From positions 191,390 through 255,389 of the forward strand of contig NZ_FNOG01000006.1 in NCBI RefSeq assembly GCF_900106525.1: a DNA stretch of 64,000 nucleotides, read 5' to 3'. The notes beneath the pieces are model-generated. The model did no database searches, was not told the DNA's origin, and saw only the letters and a list, made by a program, of their open reading frames with translations. Source of the stretch: Lysobacter enzymogenes. GTDB taxonomy: Bacteria > Pseudomonadota > Gammaproteobacteria > Xanthomonadales > Xanthomonadaceae. Position numbers and translations under genes: made by a program. The stretch's first letter is position 1. Each line of letters starts with the position of its first letter. Of the stretch, positions 9,112-17,833 are shown one piece after another.

Positions 9112-9585
9112 TCAGTCGCCCACCCAGTCGGTGTGATCGCTTACCGCTGCCTCGTCCGGCCGCGCGATCAGCATCCGCAGCCGCACCGGTTCGCCGCGCT
9201 GCCAGGCCAGCACCCCGGCCTGGCCGAACTCGCGCGCCAGCGCGTCGGCGGCGGCATCGTCGAGGTCGGCCAGCAACCAGCCCGGCTCGCGCCACTGGCC
9301 GGCCTGGTCCTGGGCCCAGGCGGCGTGGCGCTGCACCCCGGCCGCGTCCAGGCGCGCGACCAGACGTTCGTCGGCGGCCTGGTTGGCGCTGTCCGAATGC
9401 GGTTGCGAGGCCGGGTTCCAGGCGCTGACCAACACATAGCGCCGGGCCGGCCAGTACGCCTCCAGGTCGCGCGCGGGGCGGCCCACGCGCAAGGGCAGGG
9501 CGTCGCCGTCCAGCGCCACCGCGTACTCGGCGGCGGCGTAGGCGAGGGCGAGTCCGGCGGCGTCGACCACTTGCAGTTCGCGCAT
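9112..9585 (-). CDS. DUF3293 domain-containing protein
   Basis: This 157-residue protein has the DUF3293 hallmark: a YVLVSAWNPASQ segment followed by NQAADERLVARLDAAGV. Function is unknown and no membrane segment or signal is visible. I chose the ATG at 9583-9585 (MRELQVVDAAG) rather than in-frame extensions that run back over the divergent aminotransferase gene. It shares a 189-base divergent promoter region with that gene. Confidence 0.8.
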   Translation of the reverse strand: MRELQVVDAAGLALAYAAAEYAVALDGDALPLRVGRPARDLEAYWPARRYVLVSAWNPASQPHSDSANQAADERLVARLDAAGVQRHAAWAQDQAGQWREPGWLLADLDDAAADALAREFGQAGVLAWQRGEPVRLRMLIARPDEAAVSDHTDWVGD

Positions 9586-9774
9586 GCCGCCAGTGTCGCG
9601 GCCGGCCGGGCCGCGCGCAAATCCGCCGGTCCGGATTCGCGCGCAGACGCTTGTCCAGCCCCGCGCGGCGATAGCCACATGCCCACGGGTCATCGCCGCC
9701 GCCTCACCCTGTCTCACCGACGGCAACCGGGTTTTCGTACACTCGATGCTTTCCACGCCTTCAACGCCGCGCCC

Positions 9775-10923
9775 ATGACGCTCGCCACCAAGCTGCCGAA
9801 AGTCGGCACCACCATCTTCACCGTGATGTCGCAGCTCGCGCTCGAGCACCAGGCGGTCAATCTCGGCCAGGGCTTTCCCGATTTCGACGTGCCCCAGCGC
9901 CTGGTCGACGCGCTGGCGCGGGCCATGGCCGAGGGCAAGAACCAATACGCGCCGATGACCGGCGTGCCGGCGCTGCGCCAGGCCATCGCCGACAAGACCG
10001 AGGCGTGCTACGGCTATCGGCCCGACCCGGACGCCGAGATCACCGTGGTCTCCGGCGCCAGCGAGGCGATCTTCGACGCGGTCCAGGCGGTGGTGCGGCC
10101 GGGCGAGGAAGTGGTGGTGCTCGACCCGTGCTACGACAGCTACGAGCCGGCGATCGACCTGGCCGGCGGCCGCGCCGTGCACGTGCCGCTGGACCCGGCC
10201 ACCTTCGCCGTGGACTGGGACCGCGTGCGCGCCGCGATCGGTCCCAACACCCGCCTGCTGATGGTCAATTCGCCGCACAACCCGTCCGGCGCCATGTTCG
10301 ACGCCGACGACATCGCCCGCCTGAGCGAAATCGTCGAATCCACCGGGGTGTGGCTGCTGTCGGACGAGGTCTACGAGCACATCGTCTTCGACGGCCGCCG
10401 GCACGAGTCGGTGCTGCGCTACCCGCAACTGCGCGAGCGCGCGTTCGTGGTGTCGAGCTTCGGCAAGACCTATCACTGCACCGGCTGGAAGATCGGCTAC
10501 TGCATCGCGCCGCCGGCGCTGTCGGCCGAGCTGCGCAAGGTCCACCAGTACAACAGCTTCTGCAGCTTCGCCCCGGCGCAGTGGGCGTTCGCCGAGATGA
10601 TCCGCGACGAGCCGGAGCACTACCGCCAGCTCGGCGCGTTCTACCAGGACAAGCGCGATGGTTTCCGCGCGCAACTATCGACCACCCGGCTCAAGCCGCT
10701 GCCGGTGCCGGGCGGCTACTTCCAACTGGTCGACTACTCGCAGGTCAGCGACCTGAACGATGCCGAGTTCTGCCGCTGGCTGACCATCGAAAAGGGCGTC
10801 GCGGCGATCCCGCTGTCGCCGTTCTACGAGTCGCCGCCGGCCGGCCAGCGCCTGGCGCGGCTGTGTTTCGCCAAGAACCAGGCCACTCTGGATGCGGCAA
10901 TCAAGCGGTTGGTCTCACTTTAA
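9775..10923 (+). CDS. PLP-dependent methionine/glutamine-type aminotransferase (class I/II)
   Basis: The 382-residue fold-type I aminotransferase has an N-terminal VNLGQGFPDFDVP, substrate-carboxylate motif NSPHNPSG, PLP-anchoring DEVYEH, catalytic Lys231 in SSFGKTYHCTGWKIGY, and C-terminal RLCFAKN. These features match the YbdL/kynurenine-glutamine transaminase subgroup that transaminates methionine and its keto acid KMTB. Such enzymes commonly act with an omega-amidase, which here is found at 38546, on the far side of the secretion island. The start ATG at 9775 gives the conserved N-terminus. The gene ends at TAA with no strong terminator, and the T4SS island begins within 400 bases. Confidence 0.9.
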   Translation: MTLATKLPKVGTTIFTVMSQLALEHQAVNLGQGFPDFDVPQRLVDALARAMAEGKNQYAPMTGVPALRQAIADKTEACYGYRPDPDAEITVVSGASEAIFDAVQAVVRPGEEVVVLDPCYDSYEPAIDLAGGRAVHVPLDPATFAVDWDRVRAAIGPNTRLLMVNSPHNPSGAMFDADDIARLSEIVESTGVWLLSDEVYEHIVFDGRRHESVLRYPQLRERAFVVSSFGKTYHCTGWKIGYCIAPPALSAELRKVHQYNSFCSFAPAQWAFAEMIRDEPEHYRQLGAFYQDKRDGFRAQLSTTRLKPLPVPGGYFQLVDYSQVSDLNDAEFCRWLTIEKGVAAIPLSPFYESPPAGQRLARLCFAKNQATLDAAIKRLVSL

Positions 10924-11295
10924 TTGCATTCTTGCGATGGATATCTCACCCGCTCTTGTCGTAAGCTTCAGCTTCGGTCTACTCTTTGACGACGAGCGCC
11001 GCTAAGGCGGTCGGGAGAGAGCCGTAGTTTTCTATGGGGAGTTCATGGACAGAACGATCTACGTGAGCCGCGCGTCCGGCGCGGTCATGCAGTCGCTGCC
11101 TTGCGAGAAGGGGGCAGGACTTGCACGCCTTCGTTCGCAGGGCGTGTCCTATGTCTCAGTTTGGTCGGCCCGGGTTTGGCCGCCGCAATTCCGATAACCG
11201 CAACGCGGGCGCCACGCGCGCATGGCCCAATGGCCGGCGCCGCGGCATCCACCGGACGACTGCGCGTACAAGATCAACCTATGGCAGGGGATAGC
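10924..11295. other. Upstream region of the T4SS operon
   Basis: These 372 bases separate the aminotransferase from virB7 and should contain the operon promoter. A weak sigma-70-like candidate is TTGTCG (10956-10961), a 16-base spacer and TCTACT (10978-10983). The part downstream of it is long enough for a leader RNA. A 50-codon frame (11045-11197) is listed separately. I see no clear operator palindrome. Confidence 0.35.
11045..11197 (+). CDS. Possible 50-aa leader ORF upstream of virB7
   Basis: An ATG preceded closely by GGGGAG (11036-11041) opens a 50-codon frame starting MDRTIYVSRASG and ending TAA at 11197. It matches no family I know. The Shine-Dalgarno spacing of 3 bases is short. It may be a leader peptide, a remnant or chance; I include it because it lies where regulation of the T4SS operon would act. 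Confidence 0.2.
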   Translation: MDRTIYVSRASGAVMQSLPCEKGAGLARLRSQGVSYVSVWSARVWPPQFR

Positions 11296-11727
11296 GTGAG
11301 AAATTCAATTGCAACCAGCCCGCGTCTGTGGATCGCGATCGCTTTGGCGGTCGGCCTCGCGGGTTGCGCCACTCGTCCGGCGCCGGACTTCGGCGGCCGC
11401 TGGAAGCCGGTGAACCGCTACGCGGAGGTTCCCGACGAGATTCCGCTGCACAAGTCCTACGTGTACTACCCGTCGCCGATGGACGGCACGCTCAAGAACA
11501 TGCTCACCCGCTGGGCGAAGGACGCGAGTCTGAAGCTGGATTACCAGCACTATTCGGACTTCACCCTGTTCCAGGGCGTGTCCCAGATCAACACCACCAG
11601 CCTGCCCGACGCGGTGTCGCAGCTCAACAGCGCCTACGCGGGCCACGGCGTGTCGATCAGCCGCGAAGGCGAGCAGATCGTGGTGCGGTCGGTCGGCTCG
11701 GCGGCAACGGCCGCGCCGGCGCCGTAA
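11296..11727 (+). CDS. virB7: X-T4SS outer membrane lipoprotein VirB7 with C-terminal N0-type domain
   Basis: The 143-residue lipoprotein has a signal peptide ending in lipobox LAGC (Cys24). It carries the VirB9-contacting motif DEIPLHKSYVYY and then a domain of about 80 residues (DGTLKNMLTRWAKDA to the C-terminus) resembling the N0 fold of secretins. Classical VirB7 is only about 50 residues. The extra domain is the hallmark of the Xanthomonas-type bacteria-killing system, where it forms an outer ring of the core complex. I prefer the GTG at 11296 with GGGGA about 7 bases upstream; an in-frame ATG at 11281 would add five residues. It is the first core gene of the operon. Confidence 0.88.
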   Translation: MRNSIATSPRLWIAIALAVGLAGCATRPAPDFGGRWKPVNRYAEVPDEIPLHKSYVYYPSPMDGTLKNMLTRWAKDASLKLDYQHYSDFTLFQGVSQINTTSLPDAVSQLNSAYAGHGVSISREGEQIVVRSVGSAATAAPAP

Positions 11728-11806
11728 CCGCCGTCCGCGGCAACGACGGCGGGACGGGCGCGCGCCCGCCCCGCCGTACAGCGCAAACCCAGGGGATGCA
11801 GCACAG

Positions 11807-12823
11807 ATGTTCGGAAAGAACAAGAACGTTACTCCGCAAGTGGAGAACGCGGTCGCCAAGGCGGTCAATTACGAAGTCACCGTCGCCGACATAGCGCGGC
11901 GCAGCGAGAAGCGCGCCTGGATCGTCGCGTTCACCGCGATCGTGATGGCGCTGATCCTCGCCGGCGGCTACTTCTACTTCCTGCCGCTCAAGGAAAAGGT
12001 GCCCTATCTGGTCATGGCCGACGCCTACACCGGACAGGCCACGGTCGCGCGCCTGCGCGACGACTTCAGCAAGAACAGCATCACCGCCAACGAAGCGATC
12101 AACAAGAGCAACATCTCGCACTTCGTGATGGCGCGAGAGTCCTACGATTTCTCGCAGATCGGCGACCGCGACTGGTCGACGGTGTTCGCCATGGCCAGCC
12201 CGCAGGTGACCAAGGCCTATTCGAACATCTACTCCAGCACCAACCCGCAGAATCCGATCAACTTGTTCGGCAAGGGCAAGACGATCCGCGTGCGCATCCT
12301 CAGCATCCAGCTGCACAGCGGCGACTCCGAGATCAAGAGCGCCACCGTCCGCTTCCAGCGCAGCCTCTTCAATAAAGAGAGCGGCGGCCAGGAGCCGATG
12401 GACAGCAAGATCGCGGCGATCGAATACACCTACAAGTCCAACCTGAAGATGGACGACGACAAGCGCGTCCTCAATCCGCTGGGCTTCCAGGTCAGCAACT
12501 ACCGGGTCGACAACGACTACGCGCCGGCACCGCCGCCGCCGGCCGACTATCCGGTCGGCAGCGCGCCGGCCGCCGCGCCCGCCGCGGCGCCGCCCGCGCA
12601 GGCGATCGATCCGGCGACCGGCCAGCCGATCCCGGCCGCTGCGCCGGCGGCTTATCCGCCCGGCACGGTTCCGCCGCAACCCGGCGTCGCGCCGGCGCAA
12701 CCCGGCGCCGCGCCGCAGCCCGGCGTCGCGCCGGCCCCGAATCCCGCTTATCCGGCCGGCGCGCCGGCGGCGGCACCTGCACCTGCACCGACCGGTACTG
12801 CGAATGGAGTCAGCACCCGATGA
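11807..12823 (+). CDS. virB8: T4SS inner membrane protein VirB8 with long Pro/Ala-rich tail
   Basis: The 338-residue protein has a cytoplasmic N-terminus, one membrane helix (about 37-58) and a periplasmic NTF2-like domain (about 60-235; VPYLVMADAYTGQ, SNISHFVMARESYDF, IEYTYKSN). The final 100 residues (239-338) are almost entirely Pro, Ala, Gly and Gln and should be disordered in the periplasm. Classical VirB8 lacks this tail. VirB8 assembles the inner-membrane part of the channel. The 3' end overlaps virB9 by 4 bp (ATGA, 12820-12823). Confidence 0.93.
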   Translation: MFGKNKNVTPQVENAVAKAVNYEVTVADIARRSEKRAWIVAFTAIVMALILAGGYFYFLPLKEKVPYLVMADAYTGQATVARLRDDFSKNSITANEAINKSNISHFVMARESYDFSQIGDRDWSTVFAMASPQVTKAYSNIYSSTNPQNPINLFGKGKTIRVRILSIQLHSGDSEIKSATVRFQRSLFNKESGGQEPMDSKIAAIEYTYKSNLKMDDDKRVLNPLGFQVSNYRVDNDYAPAPPPPADYPVGSAPAAAPAAAPPAQAIDPATGQPIPAAAPAAYPPGTVPPQPGVAPAQPGAAPQPGVAPAPNPAYPAGAPAAAPAPAPTGTANGVSTR

Positions 12824-13587
12824 ATTGCTTGCGTAAACAAAGCCTGACCGCCCTGTTGCTGCTGGCGGTCTCCGGTCTGGCCCTGCCTGCTTCGGCGCAG
12901 GTGGTGCAGGAATACGAATACGAAGCCAACCGCATCTATCAGGTGCGTACCGGCCTGGGCATCACCACCCAGATCGAGCTGAGCCCGAGCGAGAACATCC
13001 TCGACTACAGCACCGGCTTCAGCAGCGGCTGGGACCTCAGCCGGCGCGACAACATCTTCTATCTCAAGCCGAAGAACGTCGACGTCGACACCAACATGAT
13101 GATCCGGACGACGACGCACTCGTACATCCTGGAACTGAAGGTGGTGGCGACCGACTGGCGCGTGCTGGAGCAGGCCAAGCAGGCCGGCGTGCAGTACAAG
13201 ATCAAGTTCGTGTACCCCAACGGCACCGAGTTCTCCGCGGCCAAGGAAAGCAGCGAGCAGGCCTCCGCCGAGCTCAACACCACGCTCGACAAGAACCGGC
13301 TGTACAACTTCGACTACCAGTTCTCCAGTCGCAAGAAGCAGTCCTGGCTGGTGCCGACCAACGTCTACGACGACGGTCAGTTCACCTATATCAAGATCAA
13401 CGCGCTGAAGGATCTGCCCACCGGCAACTTCCCCGCGGTGTTCGGCCGCGAGCGTGAAGGCAGCGAAGACTTCGTGGTCAACACCACGGTCGAGGGCAAC
13501 ACCATCATCGTGCACGGCACGTATCCCTACTTGATCATCCGTCACGGCAACAACGTCGTCGGTCTGCGCAGGAAGAAGCAGAAATGA
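12820..13587 (+). CDS. virB9: T4SS core complex protein VirB9
   Basis: The 255-residue periplasmic protein has an N-terminal signal peptide ending near ASAQVVQEYEY, an N-terminal beta domain (about 30-130) and a C-terminal beta-sandwich (about 160-250) with RNRLYNFDY-like and PTNVYDDGQFTYIK blocks typical of VirB9/TrbG. The C-terminal domain binds VirB7 and VirB10 in the outer membrane core. The start overlaps virB8 and the stop overlaps virB10 (ATGA, 13584-13587), so virB8-9-10 are likely translationally coupled. Confidence 0.95.
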   Translation: MNCLRKQSLTALLLLAVSGLALPASAQVVQEYEYEANRIYQVRTGLGITTQIELSPSENILDYSTGFSSGWDLSRRDNIFYLKPKNVDVDTNMMIRTTTHSYILELKVVATDWRVLEQAKQAGVQYKIKFVYPNGTEFSAAKESSEQASAELNTTLDKNRLYNFDYQFSSRKKQSWLVPTNVYDDGQFTYIKINALKDLPTGNFPAVFGREREGSEDFVVNTTVEGNTIIVHGTYPYLIIRHGNNVVGLRRKKQK

Positions 13588-14816
13588 GCCAGAACATGCC
13601 TCCCAATCAGCCGGGCCAGCCCGACAACGGCACTCCGCAGGATGGCGGCAGCTACGGCTACGCCGGCGCCAACCCCTATTACGGCCAGCAGCAGGGCGGC
13701 GCCGCGGCGCCGGACCTGGACGCCAACGCGCCCACGCTCAAGACCGCCGACGTCCAGCGCATGAACCGCAAGGCGCTGCTGTTCCTCGGCGGCATCGTGC
13801 TGTTGCTGCTGATCGCCGCGTTCTTCCTGCTCAAGAGCGCCACCACCAGCGAGCAGAAGCCGCCGAAGGTCGACGAAGAAGTCATCAGCGTGCCCGACGC
13901 GCCGGTCACCACCCAGCCGCCGCCGCTGCCGCCGTTGCCGCCGCAGCCGGTGCCGGTGGAGCCGATCGCCATGGCGCCGCCGCCGGCGCAGGACGATCGT
14001 CCGCGCGGCGATGAAGCGATGGGCGAACCGCGCGAGCGCGGTCCGAGCCTGCTGGAACGCCGCATGTCCGGCGAAGGCGGCAGCGCCGCCAGCGGCGGGG
14101 AAGGCGGCAGCGAGATTCCTGCCGGCGACCAGGCCTATCTGCAGTCGCTGATCGCTCAGCAGCAGGGCGGCGGCCAGGCTCCGACCAAGGTCGAGCGCGA
14201 GCAGGTCACCTCGGCCCAGCCGCTGTACAACCCCGACACGCTGCTGTTGCGCGGCACCTACATCCGCTGCGTGATGGAAACCCGCATCGTCACCGACGTG
14301 CCGGGCTTCAGCTCCTGCGTGGTGACCGAGCCGATCTATTCGGTCAACGGCCGCCGCCTGCTGCTGCCGAAGGGTTCCAAGGTGTCCGGTCGTTACCAGA
14401 ACAACAACACCGACATCAAGCGCGTGGCCGTTGTGTGGGACCGCATCACCACCCCGACCGGTCTGGACGTGAACATGGCCAGCCCGGGCGTGGACAACCT
14501 CGGCGGCGCCGGCATTCCCGGCCAGTACGACGCGCACTGGGGCAGCCGCATCGCCTCGGCGCTGCTGATCAGCCTGATCAGCGACGCGTTCAAGTACGCG
14601 GCGGCGAAGAACGGCCCGGAAAGCACCACCGTCACCCAGGGCGGCACCACCATCACAGAGCCGTACGAGAGCAACACGGCCAAGGCGATGGAGCGGCTGG
14701 CCAACCAGGCGTTGGAGAAGAGCGTGAGCCGCCCGGCGACCATCACCGTCAACCAGGGCACGATCGTGAACATCTACGTCGCCAAGGACGTGGACTTCTC
14801 CTCGGTCCTGCGTTGA
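13584..14816 (+). CDS. virB10: T4SS core complex channel protein VirB10
   Basis: The 410-residue protein has a Gln/Pro-rich cytoplasmic start, one inner membrane helix (about 64-84), a proline-rich periplasmic stretch (VTTQPPPLPPLPPQPVPVEP) and a C-terminal TrbI-like beta-barrel domain (about 210-410) with LLLRGTYIRCVMETRI and LPKGSKVSGRYQ. VirB10 spans both membranes and forms the outer membrane pore helices. Length and layout are normal for the X-T4SS. Confidence 0.96.
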   Translation: MSQNMPPNQPGQPDNGTPQDGGSYGYAGANPYYGQQQGGAAAPDLDANAPTLKTADVQRMNRKALLFLGGIVLLLLIAAFFLLKSATTSEQKPPKVDEEVISVPDAPVTTQPPPLPPLPPQPVPVEPIAMAPPPAQDDRPRGDEAMGEPRERGPSLLERRMSGEGGSAASGGEGGSEIPAGDQAYLQSLIAQQQGGGQAPTKVEREQVTSAQPLYNPDTLLLRGTYIRCVMETRIVTDVPGFSSCVVTEPIYSVNGRRLLLPKGSKVSGRYQNNNTDIKRVAVVWDRITTPTGLDVNMASPGVDNLGGAGIPGQYDAHWGSRIASALLISLISDAFKYAAAKNGPESTTVTQGGTTITEPYESNTAKAMERLANQALEKSVSRPATITVNQGTIVNIYVAKDVDFSSVLR

Positions 14817-14852
14817 TCCGCAGCGTCGCAACCGGCAGAACAGTCACAGGCA

Positions 14853-15893
14853 ATGGATTCGGATAATTCACCCATCGCGCAGGTTTCCAACGACTTCCTG
14901 GACTATCAGTACCAGGTGCTCGGCATCCTGGAGTACATGAGCTCCCCGGACGTTACGGAAATCTGCATCAACCGCCCGGGCGAGCTGTACCTGGAAACCC
15001 GCAGCGGTTGGCAGCGCATCGATGTCCCGAGCCTGACGTTCGAGCGCGCGCGGCAGTTCTGCACCGCGGTGGTCAACGAGAGCAACACCGGTCAGCGCAT
15101 CACCGATGCCGACCCGGTGGTCTCGTTGACCTTCCCGACCGGGCAGCGCGCGCAGTTCGTGATTCCGCCGGCCATTGACGCGGGCAAGGTGTCCATCACC
15201 ATCCGCCTGCCGTCCAAGCACAGCAAGACCTTGCAGCAGTATCAGGATGACGGCTTCTTCGAGCAGATCCTGGAGTCGGGGGCGAGCATCACCGACCACG
15301 ACAAGGAACTGCTGGAGATCCGCGCCCAGCGCAACTACGCCGAGTTCTTCAAGAAAGCGGTGCAGTACAAGAAGAACATCGTCGTCGCCGGCGCCACCGG
15401 CAGCGGCAAGACCACCTTCATGAAATCGCTGGTCGGTCACATTCCCGACTACGAACGCCTGGTCACCATCGAAGACGCGCGCGAGCTGTTCATCACTCAG
15501 CCCAATGTCGTGCACTTGCTCTACTCGAAAGGTGGACAAAGCACGAGCAACGTGACGGCGAAGAGTTGTATGGAAGCCTGCCTGCGCATGAAGCCCGACC
15601 GCATTATCCTGGCCGAGTTGCGCGGCGACGAATCGTTCTACTTCATCCGTAACTGCGCGTCCGGTCATCCAGGTTCCATCACCAGCTGTCATGCTGGCAG
15701 CACGGCGCAAACCTGGGATCAGCTCTCGCTGATGGTGAAGGCGTCGGCCGAGGGGTCGGGTCTGGAGTTCGCGGTGATCAAGCGCCTGTTGATGCTGACG
15801 ATCGACATCGTCGTCCACATCAAGGCCCACGCAGGGCAGCGCTTCATCACCGGCATCGACTTCAGCCCGGAACGGCAGCTGGCGGCGAACTGA
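14853..15893 (+). CDS. virB11: T4SS hexameric ATPase VirB11
   Basis: The 346-residue secretion ATPase has Walker A GATGSGKTT (residues 180-188), an Asp box (VTIEDARELF), a Walker B region RIILAELRGDE and a His box with GHPGSITSCHAGS. VirB11 works at the cytoplasmic mouth of the channel with VirB4 and VirD4. It starts 36 bases after virB10 and is followed by a 146-base gap with a possible internal promoter. Confidence 0.96.
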   Translation: MDSDNSPIAQVSNDFLDYQYQVLGILEYMSSPDVTEICINRPGELYLETRSGWQRIDVPSLTFERARQFCTAVVNESNTGQRITDADPVVSLTFPTGQRAQFVIPPAIDAGKVSITIRLPSKHSKTLQQYQDDGFFEQILESGASITDHDKELLEIRAQRNYAEFFKKAVQYKKNIVVAGATGSGKTTFMKSLVGHIPDYERLVTIEDARELFITQPNVVHLLYSKGGQSTSNVTAKSCMEACLRMKPDRIILAELRGDESFYFIRNCASGHPGSITSCHAGSTAQTWDQLSLMVKASAEGSGLEFAVIKRLLMLTIDIVVHIKAHAGQRFITGIDFSPERQLAAN

Positions 15894-15987
15894 GACGGCC
15901 GTCGAACCGGGTGTCGTTGACAAAGCTGGCTGGAATGTGAATGATAACGTTGGCGGCCTGGGTTCGCAGCCTGGGCGCTATCCATCC

Positions 15988-15994
15988 TTATAAT
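15988..15994 (+). promoter_or_regulatory. Candidate internal promoter -10 upstream of virB1
   Basis: The gap between virB11 and virB1 holds a consensus TATAAT (15989-15994) about 45 bases before the virB1 ATG. A TTGACA lies at 15917-15922, too far upstream to pair with it, and no good -35 sits at the usual spacing. In such GC-rich DNA a perfect -10 is still notable and may give virB1-virB6 a second start of transcription. Confidence 0.3.
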
Positions 15995-16039
15995 GGACGG
16001 GGAGTGACGCCAAGGTTGGCGGACGGGGGGAGCTAGGGA

Positions 16040-16840
16040 ATGTTGCCCGGGATCGAACTTACAAATTGCACGGGCTTGGCGGTTCCGCACGAAGTGATGC
16101 ATCACGTCGTGCGCGTGGAATCGTCGTTCAACCCTTACGCCATCGGCGTGGTCGGCGGACGCCTCGTGCGCCAGCCCAAGACCTTGCCCGAGGCGGTCGC
16201 GACCGTGCGCATGCTCGAGCGGCGCGGCTACAACTTCTCCATTGGCGTCGCCCAGGTCAATCGCTACAACCTCGGCAAGTACGGCCTGGATTCCTACGAA
16301 AAAGCCTTCGACGTCTGCCCGAACCTGCAGGCCGGCTCGCGCATCCTGGCCGAGTGCTACCAGCGCTCTCAGGACTGGGGCAAGTCCTTCAGCTGTTACT
16401 ACTCCGGCAACTTCGTCACCGGTTTCCGCCACGGCTACGTGCAGAAGATCTACGCCTCGATGCGCAAGGGCCAGGCCGGCGCGACCGAGATGGGCGCGAT
16501 CGCCGTGATCGACAATCCCAAGGCCGGCGGCGCAGCCGCCGCGGCCCCGGCCGCCTACGCGCCGGGCCGTCGCAGCACGGTCGCCCGCGCCGAACCGCTC
16601 ACTGCGCGCGAACCCGATACCGCCGCCACCCAGGCAGCGCTGTCGGCCGCCGCGATCGCCGCGCCGATGCCGGCCCGCGTCCTGTCCGCCGCCCAGCCGA
16701 TGCCGGCCGCGGCGAATCTGGCCGCGGCGCTGCCGCAGGCGCCGGTCAATGTTTCCATGGTGCACGCCCCGGCCGCGGCCGCCGGGCGGGCGCCGCCGGC
16801 CAAGCCGCCTTCGCAGGGCGACCAGGCCTTCGTTTTTTAG
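16040..16840 (+). CDS. virB1: T4SS lytic transglycosylase VirB1
   Basis: The 266-residue protein has a lysozyme-like transglycosylase domain (about 15-150) with catalytic Glu27 in VRVESSFNPYA, the FSIGVAQVNRYNL block, and SFSCYYSGNF. A C-terminal Ala/Pro-rich tail of about 95 residues ends in AFVF. VirB1 opens peptidoglycan locally for assembly of the channel. No ordinary signal peptide is visible at the chosen ATG, which is preceded by a strong GGGGGGAG. Either export is non-classical or the true start differs. Confidence 0.9.
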   Translation: MLPGIELTNCTGLAVPHEVMHHVVRVESSFNPYAIGVVGGRLVRQPKTLPEAVATVRMLERRGYNFSIGVAQVNRYNLGKYGLDSYEKAFDVCPNLQAGSRILAECYQRSQDWGKSFSCYYSGNFVTGFRHGYVQKIYASMRKGQAGATEMGAIAVIDNPKAGGAAAAAPAAYAPGRRSTVARAEPLTAREPDTAATQAALSAAAIAAPMPARVLSAAQPMPAAANLAAALPQAPVNVSMVHAPAAAAGRAPPAKPPSQGDQAFVF

Positions 16841-17040
16841 CGTCGTCGCCGGCCCTAGCCCGACCTCGCGCTTTCGCAGCACCTTTTCGCCAGAGTCTCA
16901 GCCACTTTTTCGCATCAAGCCAGTACGTTTCGCCTCAACCAGCAGTCAGCTCCACACGAACTAGAACCGCATTTCTCCACCGACCGCGTTACCTACGTTC
17001 CAAGCTCGATTTCGCCCACAACGAACAGAAGGGATATCTC
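16841..17040 (+). other. virB1-virB2 spacer
   Basis: This 200-base spacer is AT-richer than its surroundings and ends with AGAAGGGATATCTC just before the virB2 ATG, a good ribosome binding site. A spacer this long before the major pilin may allow separate control of pilin level, but I see no certain promoter or hairpin. Confidence 0.35.
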
Positions 17041-17412
17041 ATGAACTCCAACATCTACGTCAAGAACTTCGTGTCCGCGTTCCTGATGGCCGCGGTCTTC
17101 GCCGTCCTGCTGATGCTGCCGGAAGTCGGCTTCGCTCAGACCGCCGCCGAAGCCAAGAAGAGCGTCTCCGGCTTCATGAACAACCTCAACTCGCTGCTGA
17201 ACATCGCGTCGATCGCCATCGTGACGATCGCGGTGATCTTCGCGGGCTACGGCATCGCGTTCGCCCACAAGCGCCTGTCCGAGGTCGCCCCGGTCCTGAT
17301 CGGCGGCTTCCTGATCGGCGCCGCCGGCCAGCTGGCCAAGATGCTGATCGGCGACAAGGTCGGCGTCGACACCACCGGCATGGTGATGGCCGTTCTGCAG
17401 AACTATGCATAA
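17041..17412 (+). CDS. virB2: T4SS major pilin VirB2
   Basis: The 123-residue protein has a signal peptide (about 1-33, cleavage near GFAQTAAEA) and two hydrophobic helices (IASIAIVTIAVIFAGYGIAF and VLIGGFLIGAAGQLAKMLI) separated by a short polar loop (HKRLSEV), the standard VirB2 pilin layout. It would polymerise into the pilus or line the stalk. Its 3' end overlaps virB3 by 8 bases. Confidence 0.94.
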   Translation: MNSNIYVKNFVSAFLMAAVFAVLLMLPEVGFAQTAAEAKKSVSGFMNNLNSLLNIASIAIVTIAVIFAGYGIAFAHKRLSEVAPVLIGGFLIGAAGQLAKMLIGDKVGVDTTGMVMAVLQNYA

Positions 17413-17713
17413 GAACGTGCTGTTCCGGGGCTGTACTCGCCCGGCGATGTTCCTCGGGGTGCCGTACGTGCCCTTCACGTTCGGAGCAGGCGCTTGCCTG
17501 CTCCTTACGTTCTACGTCGACATGTTCTGCATCGTGACGCTGCCCATCGTCATCGTGATCATGCGCCAGATGGCGCGTCGCGACGAGATGATCTTCCGCC
17601 TGCTCGGACTGCGCACGCAGTTCCGGCTCAGGATGAGGAACCTGCAGCAGCACCAGGGCATGTGGGTGTTTACGCCCAATTCGTATCGCAGTCCGGGCGA
17701 CAAGAAGCCTTGA
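17405..17713 (+). CDS. virB3: T4SS inner membrane protein VirB3
   Basis: The 102-residue protein has an N-terminal membrane hairpin (about 14-52; RPAMFLGVPYVPF then two hydrophobic stretches) and a basic cytoplasmic tail. VirB3 links VirB4 to the inner membrane complex. It overlaps the end of virB2 by 8 bases, which implies coupled translation. It remains a separate gene here; in some systems VirB3 is fused to VirB4. Confidence 0.93.
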   Translation: MHKNVLFRGCTRPAMFLGVPYVPFTFGAGACLLLTFYVDMFCIVTLPIVIVIMRQMARRDEMIFRLLGLRTQFRLRMRNLQQHQGMWVFTPNSYRSPGDKKP

Positions 17714-17833
17714 TGTTGAACGCAGCCGTCGTGCGCCTGGCGCACGGCGGCTGCACCCGGTCCGGGAACCCTAAGTCCCAGGCCGGTCGCGATGCCCCGA
17801 TCGTTCCCACTTCACGGAAGCGCCAGCCTCTTC

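Noticed and set aside
9112-10674. Extended minus-strand start for the DUF3293 gene through the aminotransferase
   Set aside because: Would overlap a well-supported gene; the internal ATG at 9583-9585 gives the normal family length.
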